DNA from: Planctomycetota bacterium
Lineage (GTDB): Bacteria; Planctomycetota; UBA1135; UBA2386
DNA: 64,000 nt
Reading direction: 5' to 3'
Assembly: GCA_016713175.1 (NCBI GenBank)
Contig: JADJPQ010000026.1
Coordinates: 186,001 to 250,000, forward strand
In this document: positions 44,591 through 53,010 of the stretch, one piece after another
Layout: every line of letters starts with the position of its first letter
Position numbering within the stretch: position 1 is the stretch's first letter
Made by a program: the position numbers and the translations under genes
The notes under the pieces: generated by a model
The model's input: only the letters and a program-made list of their open reading frames with translations
What the model was told of the DNA's origin: nothing
Databases searched by the model: none

Positions 44591-44596
44591 TAGCCT
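44591..44596 (+). promoter_or_regulatory. -10-like TAGCCT before the small membrane protein gene
   Basis: TAGCCT ends 9 nt before the ATG at 44606, and no Shine-Dalgarno sequence is present. It supports that small gene being real. Confidence 0.35.
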
Positions 44597-44605
44597 GCGC
44601 CAACC

Positions 44606-44869
44606 ATGAAGGACGTCCCCCCGAATCGCCGCCACCTGTTGGCCGATCTCGTGATCCTCACCGCCGCCCCTGCCGTGCTGCTCGCTGGCGTCTCGTGCTT
44701 CCGCCAGATCTGCCGCTTGTTCGACAGCTTGGTGCCGGCCGGGTCGCACGATTGGGAAGCGATCGCGATCCACGCCAGGACGACCGCCACGGGCTTCGCG
44801 ATGCTGTCCGGCTCTCTGCTGGCGATCCTCGCGGCGCGAGCGTTCGGGCGCTACCTCGCCCAACGCTAG
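44606..44869 (+). CDS. Small two-helix membrane protein of the element
   Basis: An 87-residue protein with two hydrophobic segments (about 12-30 and 62-80) separated by a polar loop containing a Cys (CFRQIC region). It is the only plus-strand gene of the element, next to attL. A TANNNT box lies 9 nt upstream. I recognise no family. A role in membrane-level interference with phage, as cargo of a satellite, is only a possibility. Confidence 0.45.
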   Translation: MKDVPPNRRHLLADLVILTAAPAVLLAGVSCFRQICRLFDSLVPAGSHDWEAIAIHARTTATGFAMLSGSLLAILAARAFGRYLAQR

Positions 44870-44956
44870 GGCTTCGTCCGCCGCCCTTCGGCGAGGCGTT
44901 GGGATCTACAACTCGACGATGGCCAGGGACCGCCGCGCATGTGGCGGTTGCCGATC

Positions 44957-46306
44957 CTACGAGTTGCCCAGCGCCCACTTGACGCCGTTGATGACGATGG
45001 TGTCGCTTGGGTTTGCACCTGGGGATACGGCCCAACCCTGGAGGTAGACATGTAGACCGATGTATGCGGTGCTGTTTGGTATGAAGAGACTGTAGGTCGC
45101 GGCGCCGGGGCCATTCGACGACAAGGGGAGCGCAGCGACGTCCGCTGATTGCAGGAGATCGCAACCGGGCATGCCGAAACCGGACAGCGAGAGTGGTAGG
45201 GAGAAAGCGCCGAGGACCGTGCGGCTCCAGCCGAGCGCGACAAACGCGAGCGACGCCGGGATGTTGGTCAACGATACTTGCGCCGTTGTGTTGATCGACG
45301 GACGACCGTTGGCCACCGGTGACAGAGCGAGGGCGGGTCTGCCGCAGCCGGAGCCAAAGGCAACGGCGATGCTGGTCCAGTAGCCGTTCCATTCCCATGT
45401 GTCTCCAAGGACGACGTTGGTCGTGCCACCGAACAGCACGGTGCGCTGGCGATGACTGTCATACGCCATCGCATGGGTACTGCGAGCCGATGGTCCAGTT
45501 GACGCCGTTCGCGTCCAACTCGTGCCGTCCCACTCCCAAGTGTCGCCAAATGGGGTGGCCGCGGAGCCACCGAACAGCACGGTGCGCTGCCGATGGTTGT
45601 CGTAGACCATGGCGTGGTTCATCCGGGCTGGTGGTCCGGAGAATGCGGCTGCAGCCCAACTGGTGCCGTCCCACTCCCAGGTCCATGAGTCGCCGCTGTA
45701 GTTGGCGAGGATGCCGCCGAACACCACTGTGCGCTGCCGATGACTGTCATACACCATGGCGTGGCCGAAGCGCGATGCGGGCCCGGTAGTGGCCAACTGC
45801 GCCCAGGTCGTGCCGCTCCACTCCCAAGTGTCGTTCAAGAAGCCGCCGCTGCCGTAGCCACCGAACAGCAGAGTGCGCCCACGCTGGCTGTCGTAGGCCA
45901 TGGCGTGGTTTCTGCGAGGCACCGGCCCCGCAGCGAGAAGCTGAGGTTGCCATGCGCTGCCGGTCCACTCCCAGGTGTCGCCAAGGTAGATGCTGAGGCT
46001 GCGTTCGCCTCCGAACAGCACGGTCCGTCCTCGCCGACTGTCGAAGGCCATGCCGTGGCTGTGTCGGGCCAAAGGCCCGGTTGCAGCCAACAGCGTCCAA
46101 CTGGTTCCGTCCCAGTGCCAAGTGTCCGCGTAGTTGTTGTGGCCACCGAAGAGCATCGCCCGTTGGCGTTGGCTGTCGTAGACCATCGAATGAAACTGAC
46201 GAGCCCCCGGTCCCGTCGTCGCCGCGAGAGCCCACGACGGCGGTATCTGGCAAACCACGGTCGCGCAAGAAAGCAGAGACAACGCTGCGGCCAGCTTCGT
46301 GTTCAT
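44957..46306 (-). CDS. Secreted kelch-repeat protein (element cargo)
   Basis: A 449-residue exported protein (signal peptide ending TVVCQ). Six kelch blades span residues about 28-310. Each has the pattern G-P-x-x-R-x-x-H-x-M-x-Y/F-D-S-x-R-x-R-T-V-L-F-G-G and D-T-W-E-W-x-G-x-x-W, the last four being very alike. A beta-propeller is expected, probably for binding. The C-terminal 140 residues (FGSGCGRPALALSP, GMPGCDLLQSADV) are a domain common on surface proteins of Planctomycetota. Its presence in a mobile element is unexpected and suggests capture from a host chromosome. Confidence 0.8.
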   Translation of the reverse strand: MNTKLAAALSLLSCATVVCQIPPSWALAATTGPGARQFHSMVYDSQRQRAMLFGGHNNYADTWHWDGTSWTLLAATGPLARHSHGMAFDSRRGRTVLFGGERSLSIYLGDTWEWTGSAWQPQLLAAGPVPRRNHAMAYDSQRGRTLLFGGYGSGGFLNDTWEWSGTTWAQLATTGPASRFGHAMVYDSHRQRTVVFGGILANYSGDSWTWEWDGTSWAAAAFSGPPARMNHAMVYDNHRQRTVLFGGSAATPFGDTWEWDGTSWTRTASTGPSARSTHAMAYDSHRQRTVLFGGTTNVVLGDTWEWNGYWTSIAVAFGSGCGRPALALSPVANGRPSINTTAQVSLTNIPASLAFVALGWSRTVLGAFSLPLSLSGFGMPGCDLLQSADVAALPLSSNGPGAATYSLFIPNSTAYIGLHVYLQGWAVSPGANPSDTIVINGVKWALGNS

Positions 46307-46474
46307 GGGATCCAGAACTCAGGGCCGGCGACGCGGCCCCAACTACGGGAATCAAGGCTACACGGCTCAGGTAGCGACCGAGGCGGTTGGCGACAGATTT
46401 CGGCGCATGCGACCTTGTCCCAGAAGCCAAGCCGACACCTGCCCGACCGTCTCGTCTGCAGACCGATGCCCGAG

Positions 46475-47047
46475 TCAGCGACGGCGCGTGTGCGGGCGCA
46501 CGTACGTTCCGTCCTTCCGGTAGTAGCCGCGCACTTGCTCGACTCCGCCCGAAGTCGACGCTGGTGACGATGCGTTGGTGGGGGTCCGCGTCGAAGGCGG
46601 CGCCCCGAGGTGAACCGCGAGGCGGCGGAAGTCACCAACCACGTTGGTCCCGAAGAGAACCTGGAACCACCGCCGCACTTCAGCAACGTTGGACTGCCGC
46701 GCCCTTCGGATCGTGACGCGGGAACGTCCTTCTCGTGGCTCAACCAAGTAGCCGACCAGCGTTCCGTCGGCATGTCGCACCCTCAGGTTAACCGGCTGCC
46801 AACTGGCCTCGACCGCTGCCCCTGGACTGGCCTGGACGTGTCGCTGGATCGCTTCGAATGCCGCCGCCGTTGGCATGTCGACGTCGGCAACGACATCCTC
46901 AAGCTCAACTCCACGGGCTACAACCGCATGCCAGGGAGAAATCGGGTCGAGCGCGTCGAAGGCATCCGCCGAGTTCTGGCACCCTGAAGCGGCCAGGACC
47001 AGAGGCCAAAGAAGCGAAACTGGGCGACTCAACATTCGGTCGCCCAT
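46475..47047 (-). CDS. Putative lipoprotein with a C-terminal YYRKDGTYVRPH motif
   Basis: A 190-residue protein. The signal LLWPLVLAASGC has a good lipobox, so the mature protein should be lipidated at that Cys. The middle (about 50-140) is a mixed alpha/beta domain I do not recognise, followed by a Ser/Thr/Pro-rich linker. The C terminus, VRGYYRKDGTYVRPHTRR, is a short motif recurring at the ends of diverse bacterial secreted and phage-related proteins. The ATG at 47047 or Met5 could be the start. Confidence 0.55.
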   Translation of the reverse strand: MGDRMLSRPVSLLWPLVLAASGCQNSADAFDALDPISPWHAVVARGVELEDVVADVDMPTAAAFEAIQRHVQASPGAAVEASWQPVNLRVRHADGTLVGYLVEPREGRSRVTIRRARQSNVAEVRRWFQVLFGTNVVGDFRRLAVHLGAPPSTRTPTNASSPASTSGGVEQVRGYYRKDGTYVRPHTRRR

Positions 47048-47083
47048 GCTATCGGCCGCAATCAGTTCTTGCGCGAAGAACTG

Positions 47084-47332
47084 CTACGCCGCGCGTCGCG
47101 GCCGACCGTCGACCAGCTCGGCCAATCGCTCGCGCAGCGCTTCGAGCAACTCGAAGCTGCCCTTGACCATGTCCTGCAGGTCGTCCAGCAGGGGCGGCCG
47201 ACGGCGACGACGGCTCAGCCGGGAGAACATGGCGGAGTAGCGCCGGTGCAGACGCGCGACCCGCTCGACCATGCACCACGTCTCGGCCTGGTTGGACAGG
47301 TCCGAGTCCGACGGAGGCAGAGTCGAGTTCAT
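47084..47332 (-). CDS. Small hypothetical protein after the terminase gene
   Basis: An 82-residue, Arg- and Leu-rich helical protein (LHRRYSAMFSRLSRRRRR, then DDLQDMVKGSFELLEAL). Its ATG overlaps the stop of the terminase-like gene (ATGA), so it is translationally coupled to it. It could be a partner of the small terminase or a packaging-redirecting factor; there is no sequence evidence for this beyond position. Confidence 0.5.
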   Translation of the reverse strand: MNSTLPPSDSDLSNQAETWCMVERVARLHRRYSAMFSRLSRRRRRPPLLDDLQDMVKGSFELLEALRERLAELVDGRPRRAA

Positions 47333-47853
47333 CCCTCAGCTCGACGGACAGAGAAGCCGGTGTTGATCTGCAGCACCGGCGCGATCGCCGGCAGCTCCGC
47401 AGGCGGCGCGGCAGGCTGGTCCGTCTCGACTTGCGGCACGCCCGTCACCACCTGCACGGACACGCTGCCTTCGTGATGCAGTTGCGTCCGGTTGCCGTAG
47501 TTGCGCGGGCACCACACCGCCAACAGCCGGAGGCGAGTCTCGACCCGCAGGCGCTGACGCGCGACGAACGCGCCATCGAAGGCGACCCCCTCCTGCGGGT
47601 CCTCGTCGGCGATCTGCAAGGCCTCGTCGGCCAGCGTATCGAACCCGACGTCGCGGGCATGCTGGTACGCCGCGGCGAACGCCTCGTCGGCGGCGCGCCA
47701 ATCCAAGATGGTTCTGGCTGACGGATTGCCCCGCTGGCTGGCGAACTCGCGCAAGGTGCGGCCGTGAGCCAGGTGCTCGAACAGGGCCTTGGCGACGGTC
47801 TGGGGGATCGGCTCAGGGCCGGGTGGACGGCCGGGCTTGCCTGTGCGGGCCAT
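47329..47853 (-). CDS. Small terminase subunit-like protein
   Basis: A 174-residue protein in the style of phage small terminases of the type annotated terminase small subunit. The N-terminal helix-turn-helix has HGRTLREFASQRGNPSARTI, where phage homologues recognise packaging sites. A helix with EALQIADEDPQ follows, then VARQRLRVETRLRLLAVWCP with RNYGNR, the typical end of the oligomerisation region. Without a large subunit nearby, it would act with a helper phage's terminase, as TerS of phage satellites does. It lies 3 nt after the preceding small gene. Confidence 0.6.
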   Translation of the reverse strand: MARTGKPGRPPGPEPIPQTVAKALFEHLAHGRTLREFASQRGNPSARTILDWRAADEAFAAAYQHARDVGFDTLADEALQIADEDPQEGVAFDGAFVARQRLRVETRLRLLAVWCPRNYGNRTQLHHEGSVSVQVVTGVPQVETDQPAAPPAELPAIAPVLQINTGFSVRRAEG

Positions 47854-47856
47854 GGT

Positions 47857-48039
47857 TCAGTAACCCCCCGGGTAGATCTGCACGCCGCTGTCGACGTTGG
47901 TCTGCGGCTGGCCGGCCGCGATCGACTCGACCAGCGCCCAGTAGCGGGCCTGCTGCGCGGTCAGCGCGCGCTGATCGGCCGCGGCGTCCTGCGCGAATCG
48001 AACGTCCAGGAGGGCAAGGGGCTCAGTCGTGGTCGTCAT
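47857..48039 (-). CDS. Small hypothetical protein before the terminase gene
   Basis: A 60-residue acidic protein starting MTTTTEPLALLDVRFAQDA, without a recognisable domain. An AGAGG Shine-Dalgarno sequence lies 9 nt before the ATG, and it ends 3 nt before the terminase-like gene, which supports it as part of a terminase operon starting after the inverted-repeat region. Confidence 0.45.
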   Translation of the reverse strand: MTTTTEPLALLDVRFAQDAAADQRALTAQQARYWALVESIAAGQPQTNVDSGVQIYPGGY

Positions 48040-48245
48040 CGGAAGGAACCTCTTGTGCTATGTTGTGCAAAGTGGTCGTCAAACACAAGTTGTCGCCAAC
48101 GCCAAGTGAGTGCGAAGAAAACCGGGTGTGCGAATGCAGATTGCCGAGCGCGATCCACCCGAACCGGCACCGGTCGCGGCAAGACCGCGTCCGACCCGAT
48201 CGGACTCGGTCGCCGTCAGGTGTCGCGCAAACGGCAGCCACGGCC

Positions 48246-48306
48246 AACGACCGAAACGACCGAACGACAAAAGGGGGGCTTTGGTCGTTCGGTCGTTTCG
48301 GTCGTT
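48246..48306. repeat. Large perfect inverted repeat, possible replication origin or terminator
   Basis: Two 23-nt arms (48246-48268 and 48284-48306) are exactly complementary. After one mismatch, four more pairs close a GGGGG loop. Each arm is itself built from tandem CGACCGAA-like units. It lies 13 nt beyond the primase stop, in a 279-nt gene-free gap. There is no T-run, so it is not a plain terminator. In phage satellites the origin lies beside the primase and consists of iterons and AT-rich stems. Confidence 0.7.
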
Positions 48307-48318
48307 AGGGGCACCCGC

Positions 48319-50643
48319 TCAATCGGTCCACTTCGGGGGGTCCTTCATGCGGTAGACCGTTCTTGGTCGTCCGCCCGTCTGCTCAGTCTCTGCCACCACC
48401 TTGCCCTGGTCGACGAGCCTTGACAACGCGGCATCGACTTCGGCACCTGGCTTGTTGCGCTGGAACTGGTCGCGAATCTGGGTCTTGGTCAGCGGCCCGG
48501 TGGCCAGGAACTGCAGGACCTGTTGCTCAACTTCCAGTTCCTGTTTCTTCGCGGCCTTCGAGTAGATGCGGTAGGCCTCGTGTGCGAACCACCTGGCCAA
48601 CATGATCCCGCCGACCATCGATTCCAAGCCGATCGTCTGTGTCAGTTCGGCATGCCCTGACTCTGCATCCCGGGCCAACTGCAGGACCAGCGCGAACCTG
48701 CCAGCACCGCCCCGCAGCTTACTCAGGACGGACGCATAGGGGGCGAACTCGGCCGCGAAGGACTGTTCGCCGTTGTCGTTGTTCCATTCGATGAACGCGG
48801 CGCGCGCTTCCGGGGACATGCTGAGCGACTTCGGTTCCTTGTCGTCGTGCGTCAGGTCCAACAGCGAGTCCACCACCTTGCCGAAGGCGCTGGACACCGC
48901 CGCCGGAATGGTGTCGTCGGTCCATTTCGCCGCGACCACGGGAGGTTGAGCGAGCAGCACGCGGGCAGCTAGGCCAGACTCGGTCGCTTCCTCGTTCAGC
49001 AGGTATTTCGCGGCGACACCCGGCTGGATCGTGCCACAGACGCTCACCGCGGCCGCGTAGACGTAGATGCGATTGGACTCGGCAGCGCCGTTGCCCTTCC
49101 GGTCGATCTTGATCGAGCCGGCGCTGTGGATCTGCAGCCAGCGCTGCACGTCACCACCGCCCGACTTGGCGTAACGGTCGAACCCGCGCACCCACCCGGC
49201 GAGTTCGTCCATGGCCAGCAGCAGACCGCGCGGGTTGTCACGCAGCCGAACCGCGAGCGCTTCCGTCGTCGTGTCCTCGACCATCGCGGCGAGCATTGGC
49301 GGGTATGCCGGCCGTTCTGGCGGGGTGACGCCCTCCTTCGCGGTGGCCCGCCGGCACGCCTCCCAGACCGCCAGGTCAGCTTCGTATTTCGCGATCGCCA
49401 GTTTGCACCGCTCGTGCAATTGCTGGTCATGAATGCGCACGGGACGCAGCAGTTCGAGCAACGGCGGCGACTTGCCGGCACCAGACGGCGCGATCGTCGC
49501 GGCCCACAGGATCGCTGGCTCGTTCCACCCGATCTTGATGCGCGCGCGGCGTGCGTTGCCGATGCACCCGGCGAGGATCGACAGCAGCGGCACGGCCCAG
49601 AACGCCGGGTCGACGCCCTGCGCGCGTGCTCCATGCTCGACGATCGAACGGCAAGCCGGCGGCAACACGTCCAGCGGGAACGGCCGGAACTCGGTGTCGT
49701 CGTCCGTGTCGTCGTGGGCGTGGCTGGCAGGCGTCGACGGCGTCGCCCCGCTGAGCAGCTCGTCGAGCCGTTCGGCGACCGCGGCTTGATCGAGTGCGGC
49801 GGCAGCCTGAGTCTCCGCCCAATCGACAACATCGCCTTTGTCTGGCAGGTCCGGCAGATCGAGCACGGACACGCGGGCCGGAGGCTGCAGGGCCAGCAGG
49901 CGCTGCGCGACATCGGCAGCGTGCTCCCGGCCGACCTGGTCGTTGTCAGGCAGGACCACGACGTCACGGCCGGCGAGCGGAGTCAGGTCCGCAAGGCTCG
50001 CTTGGCGGGCGCCGCAAGGTGTCGTCGTCGCGGTGAACCCGAACGACATAACGACCGAAGCACACTTCTCGCCCTCGACGAACAGCACCCTGGCCGTCGG
50101 GTTCTCGATCAACTTCGGCAGCCCGAAGATCGGGTAGGGCTTCTCACCACCACCGGATGCCCAGCCCCCCGGGACTGCATGCGCAAGCCGGAACGACTTG
50201 CTGCCGTTCTGCTCGTTCCGGCGCACGGCCAGCAGGCGAGGCGTGCCGTCGGCCAGGTCGTATCGCCAGTGCCCGCCGAGCGCAGCCCCTCGCGCCAGGT
50301 CGGCCGCGGCGTCGTCAGGCGTTCGCCAGGTTGCGGCCTTCGGCGCTGCCGCTTTCGGTGCCGGTCGCGTTGCGCCATGCGTCCCGTTCCGCCGGTTGTT
50401 CGGCGCGAACAGATCGCGCTCGGTCAGGCCGACGGCCTTGACGATGTCGCTGGTCGAGCAACCACCCGATCGACACTTGAGCAGGATGCAGTCGTCCTCG
50501 CCCAGGTCGATCGACAGGCTCGGGTTCTGGTCGTTGTGGGCGGGGCAGCAGGCAATCCAACCGTCCCGCGCGGACTTGACGTTGGACAGGCGCCGCAGGA
50601 ACTCGGCCACGTGCGGCGGTGCGGTGTCGGTGCGCGCGATCAT
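48319..50643 (-). CDS. Primase-helicase with CHC2 zinc finger, TOPRIM and DUF3987 domains
   Basis: A 774-residue replication protein. The zinc finger uses Cys33, His36, Cys57 and Cys62 (CCPAHNDQNPSLS). The TOPRIM catalytic core follows: RVLFVEGEKCASV with the Glu and DVVVLPDNDQVGREHA with the Asp pair. Residues about 310-690 match DUF3987, with a Walker-A-like APSGAGKSPPLLELL and an acidic LLLAMDEL. The C terminus is a winged helix (PLTKTQIRDQFQRNKPGAEV). It would prime and unwind element DNA, giving autonomous replication. The ATG overlaps the preceding stop (ATGA). Confidence 0.85.
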   Translation of the reverse strand: MIARTDTAPPHVAEFLRRLSNVKSARDGWIACCPAHNDQNPSLSIDLGEDDCILLKCRSGGCSTSDIVKAVGLTERDLFAPNNRRNGTHGATRPAPKAAAPKAATWRTPDDAAADLARGAALGGHWRYDLADGTPRLLAVRRNEQNGSKSFRLAHAVPGGWASGGGEKPYPIFGLPKLIENPTARVLFVEGEKCASVVMSFGFTATTTPCGARQASLADLTPLAGRDVVVLPDNDQVGREHAADVAQRLLALQPPARVSVLDLPDLPDKGDVVDWAETQAAAALDQAAVAERLDELLSGATPSTPASHAHDDTDDDTEFRPFPLDVLPPACRSIVEHGARAQGVDPAFWAVPLLSILAGCIGNARRARIKIGWNEPAILWAATIAPSGAGKSPPLLELLRPVRIHDQQLHERCKLAIAKYEADLAVWEACRRATAKEGVTPPERPAYPPMLAAMVEDTTTEALAVRLRDNPRGLLLAMDELAGWVRGFDRYAKSGGGDVQRWLQIHSAGSIKIDRKGNGAAESNRIYVYAAAVSVCGTIQPGVAAKYLLNEEATESGLAARVLLAQPPVVAAKWTDDTIPAAVSSAFGKVVDSLLDLTHDDKEPKSLSMSPEARAAFIEWNNDNGEQSFAAEFAPYASVLSKLRGGAGRFALVLQLARDAESGHAELTQTIGLESMVGGIMLARWFAHEAYRIYSKAAKKQELEVEQQVLQFLATGPLTKTQIRDQFQRNKPGAEVDAALSRLVDQGKVVAETEQTGGRPRTVYRMKDPPKWTD

Positions 50644-51047
50644 GGGCACACCCCCATGTCGACGACGCTGACTCTCGGCGCCACGCGCTCGGCAGCATGC
50701 ACCAGCGATTGCCGCAATTCGGCGGTCACTCGGCCTGAGAGCGCCGGCAGCAGAACGACCGCGACCCGGTGTCCAGGAGCCACTGGAGCCTCTCGCGCAA
50801 ACAACCTGATCCACTCAGCCGCGGCGAGCACCACCCGGACCCGGAGGACCACCGCGCCCGCCCAGGCCACGCCGACCAGATCGTCGAGCACCAGGTCGTC
50901 TTCGGGCGTCTCCGCGACGCCGAGGACGTCAACCCCACCGGTGCGCGACGCGATCGTGCAGGCGACCGTCAGGAGCGACCTTTCGTGCTGGTCACTGACC
51001 ACCCTGCCGGATTGCGGCCGGCGCCGGTTTCCACTACTATTCCCCAT
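50640..51047 (-). CDS. Hypothetical protein of the element, coupled to the primase
   Basis: A 135-residue protein without a recognised domain. Its composition alternates beta-like hydrophobic stretches (VVLRVRVVLAAAEWI, HRVAVVLLPAL) with polar turns. GAGGGG precedes the ATG, and the gene ends in an ATGA overlap with the primase gene. This supports a real protein used together with the primase, for example a replication cofactor. The 159 nt upstream of it hold nothing recognisable. Confidence 0.45.
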   Translation of the reverse strand: MGNSSGNRRRPQSGRVVSDQHERSLLTVACTIASRTGGVDVLGVAETPEDDLVLDDLVGVAWAGAVVLRVRVVLAAAEWIRLFAREAPVAPGHRVAVVLLPALSGRVTAELRQSLVHAAERVAPRVSVVDMGVCP

Positions 51048-51206
51048 GGTGCCCCCTCGCGTCCCCGCGCGTCCGGGTGTGCCTGTTGATCCCGCCGACC
51101 CGATCCCCCACCGCCGCCAAGCTGACGGGGGACCGGGTCGCGCCCTGTACGGGCCACGGATCCGGCGGCCGGATCGCTCGCGCGAAGACAGCTTTCCTGG
51201 CGCAAG

Positions 51207-51467
51207 TCATGCGACCCCCATCGCGCGCAGTTCGCGCTCGTGGGCCCCCTGCTCGATGCCAAGCCAGCGCAACACGTCGCCGCGCGCGTACAGGGTCTTC
51301 GTGCTCCCGACGCCACCGCGACGCACCGCGCGGAGTAGGCCGGAGCACTCGGCCCGCTGGACAGTCCGCACGCAACAGCGGGCAAGCTTGGCAACCTCCG
51401 AGCGAGTGAGCAGCGTCGGCAGCCGGTCGCTGGTGAGAAAGAACGCGTCTGTGTCGGTGTCCGTCAT
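51207..51467 (-). CDS. Small helix-turn-helix protein (excisionase/AlpA-like)
   Basis: An 86-residue protein. PTLLTRSEVAKLARCCVRTVQRAE is a MerR/excisionase-type winged helix-turn-helix, where R-T-V-Q-R lies in the recognition helix, and TLYARGDVLRWL is the wing and final helix. Its position between integrase and primase matches the AlpA or Xis regulator of chromosomal islands, which steers excision and early transcription. TAGCGT lies 9 nt before its ATG, without a Shine-Dalgarno sequence. Confidence 0.75.
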   Translation of the reverse strand: MTDTDTDAFFLTSDRLPTLLTRSEVAKLARCCVRTVQRAECSGLLRAVRRGGVGSTKTLYARGDVLRWLGIEQGAHERELRAMGVA

Positions 51468-51476
51468 GATGCCAAG

Positions 51477-51482
51477 ACGCTA
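51477..51482 (-). promoter_or_regulatory. -10-like TAGCGT before the HTH gene
   Basis: TAGCGT on the minus strand ends 9 nt before the ATG at 51467. It could start the element's long minus-strand operon. No -35 could be made out. Confidence 0.35.
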
Positions 51483-51518
51483 TGGCTGGACAGGCGGGTT
51501 ATGTGGCACCCTGAACGC

Positions 51519-52853
51519 TCAGGCACCCGACGCGGCAACACCGCAGCACTCGCCAGGCGCCCCCCCGCCTGCCGCTGCCACGATCCGCTTGGCGATCGCC
51601 TCGACGCCGACCGCCGCCTCGATGCTGCGCGCATCCCCCGGCAGATCGCGCAGCACGTCGACGTAGTGCCTTTCCGCGATCGCGACCGAATGCCCCGCGC
51701 GCTTCGCCGAACGGTATGCACTCGCCGCCCCGAAGATCGCCGGCGCATTCGTCAGGATCGCCGCACAGGTCCGCCGCGGGTGCTGCCACGAGAACACCGG
51801 CGCCCCGAACTCCGACATCAGCCGCCGCTTCGTCGCCTTCGCCAGATCCGCAGTCCAGGCCGGGAACACCCGGTCGCCCGGCACTCGCAGCCGCAGCGCA
51901 CGCAACAGATCCCACGCGGCAGGCGACTCGGCCAGCGTCACGGTCCGGGCCGAACTGGTCTTCGTCCGCGCCGCCGGCAACCGCACCTCCCCCGCCGACA
52001 GGTCGACTTCGTCCCAGCGCAGCCCGATCAGTTCTTGCAACCGCATCCCGAGCAGCAACGCCGCCAACACGAACGGCGCCGCCGGTTCGTAGCGCAACGT
52101 CGTGCCGCGCGGCTGCAACCCGTCGTGCTCGGCCCGCGTCAGATCGAACTTCGCCGCATCGTGCCGCTGCGCCGATCGCAGCAGTTCGACGACCTGCCCC
52201 GGTCGCAGGATCTGCACCGCTTCACGTTCGGCACGCATCGGCTTGAGCCGGTCCGCGATCGCGTCCGAATCCAGGTGCGGCGTCCACCCGGTGCGCCGCG
52301 CCCAGCCCAGGAACAGCTTGCACACCGTGAGCGTCTTGTTGACCGTCGCGGCCGCGTGCCGGCGCCCGCCCGAACGCTTCGCACCGCGGGTCGCACCGAC
52401 CGCCGGCACCGCAGCCTTGCCCTTCACGCAGGTGTCCCGGAACGTGGTCAGGTGCCGGGGCTGCAGGTCCTGCACCAGCCGGATGCCGTGGTCCTCGGCC
52501 CAGGACCGCAACCGGGCGAACGACGGTTCGTAGCCCGACAGCGTGCTCGCCTTCGCCGTCGAGGTGGACCGGAACCGCTCGATCGCTGCCGCGAGCGGCA
52601 CCCGTTCGGCGACCGCACTGCCGGCGGCGACGGCGGCAGCGGTGCGGTGGATCTGCTCGGCTTTGGCGATCGCCCATTGCCGGCGCGCCTCGGCGGTCGA
52701 CAGCCCGAGCGCATCGAGCGACTGCTGCGCTTCCGCCCCCGTCAGCGGGTCCGTCCAACGCGCCACCCACGATCGCGTGCCGTGCCGGGTCAGCCGGTTC
52801 TTCAGCTTGACGCCCACATGCGACGTGCGGGCCCGGCGACGCTTCGTTGCCAT
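51519..52853 (-). CDS. Tyrosine recombinase (integrase)
   Basis: A 444-residue site-specific recombinase. Residues 1-60 resemble arm-binding domains, 85-215 the SAM-like core-binding domain, and 235-430 the catalytic domain. Catalytic residues are Arg in LLGMRLQELIGLRWDEVDL, Lys in AARTKTSSART, His-x-x-Arg in WQHPRRT, His in RAGHSVAIAERHY and Tyr at the end of that motif. It is intact and lies near attR, as expected for the enzyme that integrated the element. Its start sits 8 nt after a TAACGT box and next to the arm-site repeats, so integrase may repress its own promoter. Confidence 0.92.
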   Translation of the reverse strand: MATKRRRARTSHVGVKLKNRLTRHGTRSWVARWTDPLTGAEAQQSLDALGLSTAEARRQWAIAKAEQIHRTAAAVAAGSAVAERVPLAAAIERFRSTSTAKASTLSGYEPSFARLRSWAEDHGIRLVQDLQPRHLTTFRDTCVKGKAAVPAVGATRGAKRSGGRRHAAATVNKTLTVCKLFLGWARRTGWTPHLDSDAIADRLKPMRAEREAVQILRPGQVVELLRSAQRHDAAKFDLTRAEHDGLQPRGTTLRYEPAAPFVLAALLLGMRLQELIGLRWDEVDLSAGEVRLPAARTKTSSARTVTLAESPAAWDLLRALRLRVPGDRVFPAWTADLAKATKRRLMSEFGAPVFSWQHPRRTCAAILTNAPAIFGAASAYRSAKRAGHSVAIAERHYVDVLRDLPGDARSIEAAVGVEAIAKRIVAAAGGGAPGECCGVAASGA

Positions 52854-52861
52854 GAATCGCC

Positions 52862-52867
52862 ACGTTA
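52862..52867 (-). promoter_or_regulatory. Extended -10 of the integrase gene
   Basis: TGC-TAACGT on the minus strand (hexamer 52862-52867) ends 8 nt before the integrase ATG. The arm-site repeats at 52870-52893 would cover the upstream promoter region. Confidence 0.4.
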
Positions 52868-52869
52868 GC

Positions 52870-52893
52870 AGGTGTCCCCCAAGGTGTCCCCCA
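52870..52893 (+). repeat. Right putative integrase arm sites (two 12-bp repeats)
   Basis: Tandem AGGTGTCCCCCA copies at 52870-52881 and 52882-52893 have the same orientation as the left pair and lie 117 nt inside attR, directly upstream of the integrase gene. Confidence 0.6.
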
Positions 52894-53010
52894 ACGATTG
52901 ACTTTCAGTGTCAAGAAACGTCAGGGTGCGAGAATCGCCGAATGGACCTCATCCTCGCAGTTCCACAGCACTTAGCGCAACACAGCATGACATGCGAGGA
53001 CCCCGTGGAG

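Noticed and set aside
44305..44790. Minus-strand open frame across the tRNA and attL
   Set aside because: It runs through the tRNA and arm repeats and shows no protein-like pattern.
45440..46230. DNA repeats of about 150 bp as a satellite array
   Set aside because: They are the coding repeats of the six kelch blades.
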